From contig JBOFEG010000028.1 in assembly GCA_051647685.1 (NCBI GenBank), positions 1 to 64,000 of the forward strand: DNA of 64,000 nucleotides, read 5' to 3'. Made by a program: the position numbers and the translations under genes. The notes under the pieces are model-generated. The model worked only from the letters and a program-made list of their open reading frames with translations. It was not told the DNA's origin and did no database searches. This document shows, one piece after another, positions 61,051-64,000 of the stretch. The number at the start of each line of letters is the position of its first letter. The stretch's first letter is position 1. The stretch comes from CALTSX01 sp051647685 (GTDB taxonomy: Bacteria > Chlamydiota > Chlamydiia > Chlamydiales > CALTSX01).

Positions 61051-63873
61051 TTATCCTATTTTTTGGTGTTTCCATAAAGTTTTTATTTTTTTCTCAAAAT
61101 AGAGCGCTTTAATAGTATCATTTTGTATAGAGTACACTAAACTTAATTGTTTCAATAAACAGAGGTTTTCCCAAAGGAAGGAGCTTTGCTTCCATTTGAG
61201 TTTATTTTGCAATTTATCTTTATTATATAATTTATTGCATATGCAATACGCGAGAAGCTCATAGGTGTAAGGAAATGCTACGTCGGGTAGGATGTCGAAT
61301 TGAATAAATGCAATCGCTTGACCCTCTCGAACCCATAGATAAAGTCCATATAATAGAAAGAGTATAGATTTCGGTTGTGTTAAATATTCTATAGAATATT
61401 TGTCAAAGATTTCGCCAGCCCGAGTTAGATTTTGCAAAAGTAGGTGAGCCCATATTTGCATAGCATGATAGGTAAGTTTTAAATTCTTTGGTAAATCAAC
61501 CTCATATATTTGATCGAGCATATTCAAAATGGAAGAAGCATTATTCTTATTGAGTCGTTGATATATAGATGATAGAAGAAGTCGGATGACAAAAAAAGAT
61601 GGGCGGGGTGATAACTGAAAATCAAAGTCTATCGAGTTTGTTGCCAATCTGCATGCGATGCTGTATTCTTCTTTTTCTAAGTACTTTTCCTCTTGCTTGA
61701 GTAGATTTAATGCGAGCGGATAATAGTGCAGAGCAATTAAACAAACAATGATATTGCGACTAAGTATATTTCTCTCATCTAGCTCTGACAGATGTTTATC
61801 ATAAATCTCTAATAAGAGCAGGGGCGAATTTAACCAAAAACAAAGCTCTATTGCGAGATGTAGATACTCCGCTTTAGATGATGAAAATGCATCTGGTTTT
61901 TCCATGCAGCTCAACGGTTCTCTATTGCGTTTTACCTGAATGAGAAGATTTTTCGTTTCATGTAATTGAAAAATATTGGGAAGAAGCCGAAGAGCAAGCA
62001 GCAAAAAGTAGTAAGCAGCTTTTCTATTTCGACTGGCTGTTTCATGCAATCGGAAAATAACGTGTTCCTCTAGAATATGCTCGAGCGGATGAGTTGGATA
62101 TTTTCTAAAGGCAAGCTCCAAACATTTCACTTCTTCTTCTAATTCCCCAAGTTCCTGATAGACCAGTGATTTCCCCAAATATTCTAAAGGAGCGCTGGGA
62201 GATCCGCGCAGTTTTTCAAATTCCTCTATAGCTTGGTATAAGAGGTTATGTCTGGCAGAGGGTTTTTTTGATAGTTTCGATTTCTCGAGTAGAGTAATAC
62301 CTGCTCGAAATACGGCTTCTCTCCCTTCCATTCTCCCGTGAAAAGAAAGTGCTATCCTCCTGTATTCAACCAAAGCTTTATTAAAATCTTTAATAGAGAG
62401 AAAAGCGTCCGGAATAGAGAGGCAGTTTACCATCGCATATTGGCTGCCTTCATAAACACAAAAATTTCTAATCGTGAAAAAGGTATCTTTATATAACAAA
62501 CCAATGTGCGCGCCCGTAAATGGCAAATAACTTCCGTAGTGCAATACTAAGTGATGATCGATATACAAACGAATGTGACAATCTATTTTTTCTATGCAAA
62601 TCTGATAACTTTTATCAGACAGTAGACATAAATTGTCTCGGCTTAAAATTTCTACGCTACTGCGAAATAATTTGATAGAGGGATTGCTCTCGGACCCAAG
62701 CCAGAAACCAAAGCCATCGCAGATTCCTTTTCTCTCCTTGAAAATAGGAATGTTTAACAAAATTGCGAGTCCTGCTGAGTTTCGAGATAGGCTTACTTCC
62801 AAAACGATTTTGCAGTTTCCCGAAAATTGATTTTTGGTAATCGCAAGGAGCGACCATTCCGTAGTCTGGAGCTCTCTCGTGATCGATGTGTATTGAGAAA
62901 AGAGAACATGTTCTTGCATTGCCCAATCTTCTTTGGCATCGAGAGAAAGAGATTGGATCAGAGTCCAATTGGGCGTGCCTTCTACATAATGCTCTAAATC
63001 GGCAATCAATGATTTGACATTGTTATATCGATCATTTTTATCAAAGGTGAGACATTTTTTTGCGATTTCAGATAGGGGGTATGGAATATCTCGATAAGGC
63101 GCCTTTTCACTCGGTTCTATTAATTCTTCATATTCCATCATTTCGCGAAAGGAATCTACGTTCTCTCTTTGGAAAGGAAGTTCTAAAGTGAGCAGAGCGT
63201 AGAGAATCACTCCCAATGCGTAAATATCGCTGCTCTCATTCGCTCGCATGTGATGCGCGCGCTCTGGCGCTAGATAATTGAGCGTTCCAAGTACTTTTCC
63301 CGCTTGTGTAGTTAACGGATCATTTTCATTGGTAATAAAATCATGCGTTGGAGAAGTATCTTTATAAGTTGCAATTCCCCAATCAATGATTAAAACCTCA
63401 CCAAATTTACCTATTATAATATTTTCTAGTTTGATATCTCGGTGAATGATTTTTTTAGAATGGGCATAAAAAACAGCCTGGCATACGTTAATAAAAATCC
63501 GGAGCAAATAGGGGATAGAAGTATCTATATGATAAGATAGAGCATTTTTTGTCTCTTCTATCTTCGCTTTATGGATGATTTGTTTTAAAGTAAGCCCTTC
63601 AATGAAGGGCATAGTATAATATAAATTATTTTCTTCTTGGTAAATTGAATAGATTGGAATAATGGATGGATGGGTCAGTTTACCAGAGATGATGGCTTCT
63701 TGCAGAAATCTTTGGCAGGCTTTTTTGGATGAAAACAGATTAGGCTTGATACGTTTCAGAGCGATACGGCGATCCATTTTGGGATCATAGGCCAAAAACA
63801 CCTCTCCCATCCCGCCTCTTCCAATCAACTTTTCAATCTGAAAATGCCCTATATTTTCCATTCTATATCGCAT
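61051..63873 (-). CDS. pknD: PknD-type Ser/Thr protein kinase
   Basis: About 940 residues. Kinase domain about 1-300 with LIGRGGMGEVFLAYD, the invariant Lys in RIALKRI, a complete catalytic loop IIHRDIKLENIII and DWG in place of DFG (IIDWGIAT), which keeps the Asp. The remainder is a jelly-roll-like region (about 330-480) and a long series of TPR-like helices, as in Chlamydia PknD. The longest frame begins at 63921 but adds 16 hydrophobic residues unlike the family; I prefer ATG 63873, or 63861 four codons on. First gene of pknD-valS-ligase. Confidence 0.9.
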   Translation of the reverse strand: MRYRMENIGHFQIEKLIGRGGMGEVFLAYDPKMDRRIALKRIKPNLFSSKKACQRFLQEAIISGKLTHPSIIPIYSIYQEENNLYYTMPFIEGLTLKQIIHKAKIEETKNALSYHIDTSIPYLLRIFINVCQAVFYAHSKKIIHRDIKLENIIIGKFGEVLIIDWGIATYKDTSPTHDFITNENDPLTTQAGKVLGTLNYLAPERAHHMRANESSDIYALGVILYALLTLELPFQRENVDSFREMMEYEELIEPSEKAPYRDIPYPLSEIAKKCLTFDKNDRYNNVKSLIADLEHYVEGTPNWTLIQSLSLDAKEDWAMQEHVLFSQYTSITRELQTTEWSLLAITKNQFSGNCKIVLEVSLSRNSAGLAILLNIPIFKERKGICDGFGFWLGSESNPSIKLFRSSVEILSRDNLCLLSDKSYQICIEKIDCHIRLYIDHHLVLHYGSYLPFTGAHIGLLYKDTFFTIRNFCVYEGSQYAMVNCLSIPDAFLSIKDFNKALVEYRRIALSFHGRMEGREAVFRAGITLLEKSKLSKKPSARHNLLYQAIEEFEKLRGSPSAPLEYLGKSLVYQELGELEEEVKCLELAFRKYPTHPLEHILEEHVIFRLHETASRNRKAAYYFLLLALRLLPNIFQLHETKNLLIQVKRNREPLSCMEKPDAFSSSKAEYLHLAIELCFWLNSPLLLLEIYDKHLSELDERNILSRNIIVCLIALHYYPLALNLLKQEEKYLEKEEYSIACRLATNSIDFDFQLSPRPSFFVIRLLLSSIYQRLNKNNASSILNMLDQIYEVDLPKNLKLTYHAMQIWAHLLLQNLTRAGEIFDKYSIEYLTQPKSILFLLYGLYLWVREGQAIAFIQFDILPDVAFPYTYELLAYCICNKLYNKDKLQNKLKWKQSSFLWENLCLLKQLSLVYSIQNDTIKALYFEKKIKTLWKHQKIG

Positions 63874-64000
63874 ATGTTTCTTTTCAGAATGGGAAAATAA
63901 AACAAAAAAGACAAGGAACAATCTCCTATAGAACTAATTCTATAGTTTTATTAGGATAATTTATAATTTTTTCTAAATATATTGAATAAATTTCATTGTT

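Overview
The window is a contiguous chromosomal segment of an obligate intracellular member of the Chlamydiota, most likely outside the Chlamydiaceae (a Parachlamydia, Simkania or Rhabdochlamydia type 'environmental' chlamydia). Three gene neighbourhoods match Chlamydia trachomatis order as I remember it: pyrG-ruvX-zwf-pgl; hemW-hypothetical-sucA-sucB; and rnhC next to rodZ, plus valS next to pknD. The genome is AT-rich, and the window also carries genes Chlamydiaceae lack or rarely have: a photolyase, toxin-antitoxin genes, a KAP NTPase, a TIR protein and a USP-type deubiquitinase. I see no rRNA, tRNA, CRISPR array or intact insertion sequence.

Layout. 0.2-4.5 kb: pentose phosphate entry and CTP synthase operon. 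4.7-8.4 kb: MBL-fold hydrolase, a large unknown protein and a YjdF-family protein. 8.4-9.9 kb: an accessory cluster of very small genes, two of them broken, next to a duplicated scrap of the yqgE 3' end. 10.2-13.3 kb: an mlaE-mlaF-mlaD lipid-transport operon ending in yqgE. 13.3-15.6 kb: a type III secretion translocator/chaperone-like cluster with a duplicated 3' remnant. 15.7-19.6 kb: a peptide-binding-protein fusion and a FliO-like protein. 19.6-24.1 kb: HAD phosphatase, a NUDIX-FolB fusion, an SDR reductase and an unknown protein (probably pterin metabolism), convergent with fabI. 24.2-31.1 kb: holA, a small membrane protein, photolyase, then a defence or mobile-type block (secreted TIR protein, HigB/RelE toxin with antitoxin, KAP NTPase). 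31.2-38.4 kb: hemW and the 2-oxoglutarate dehydrogenase operon sucA-sucB-lpd. 38.4-45.0 kb: a USP-like deubiquitinase, a candidate structured RNA, an amino acid permease, an exported glutaredoxin, an Arg/Ser-rich repeat protein with a strong terminator, a PAP2 phosphatase and RNase HIII. 45.1-49.6 kb: rodZ-pkn1-ispH-nudix-bioY. 50.3-54.4 kb: an acyltransferase-ACP-acyl ligase fusion and cysS. 54.6-63.9 kb: a leucine-rich-repeat protein, then pknD-valS-ADP-forming acyl-CoA ligase/GNAT on the minus strand.

The host-facing genes (translocator-like cluster, USP deubiquitinase, LRR protein, Arg/Ser-rich protein, secreted TIR protein, two Ser/Thr kinases) fit life inside a eukaryotic cell. The least explained parts are the 8.4-9.9 kb small-gene cluster with its duplicated flank and a related small gene at 25.5 kb, the NUDIX-FolB/SDR/unknown operon, and the structured RNA candidate near 40.4 kb. 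All family calls come from reading motifs by eye, with no database search. Names in the C. trachomatis comparison are from memory.
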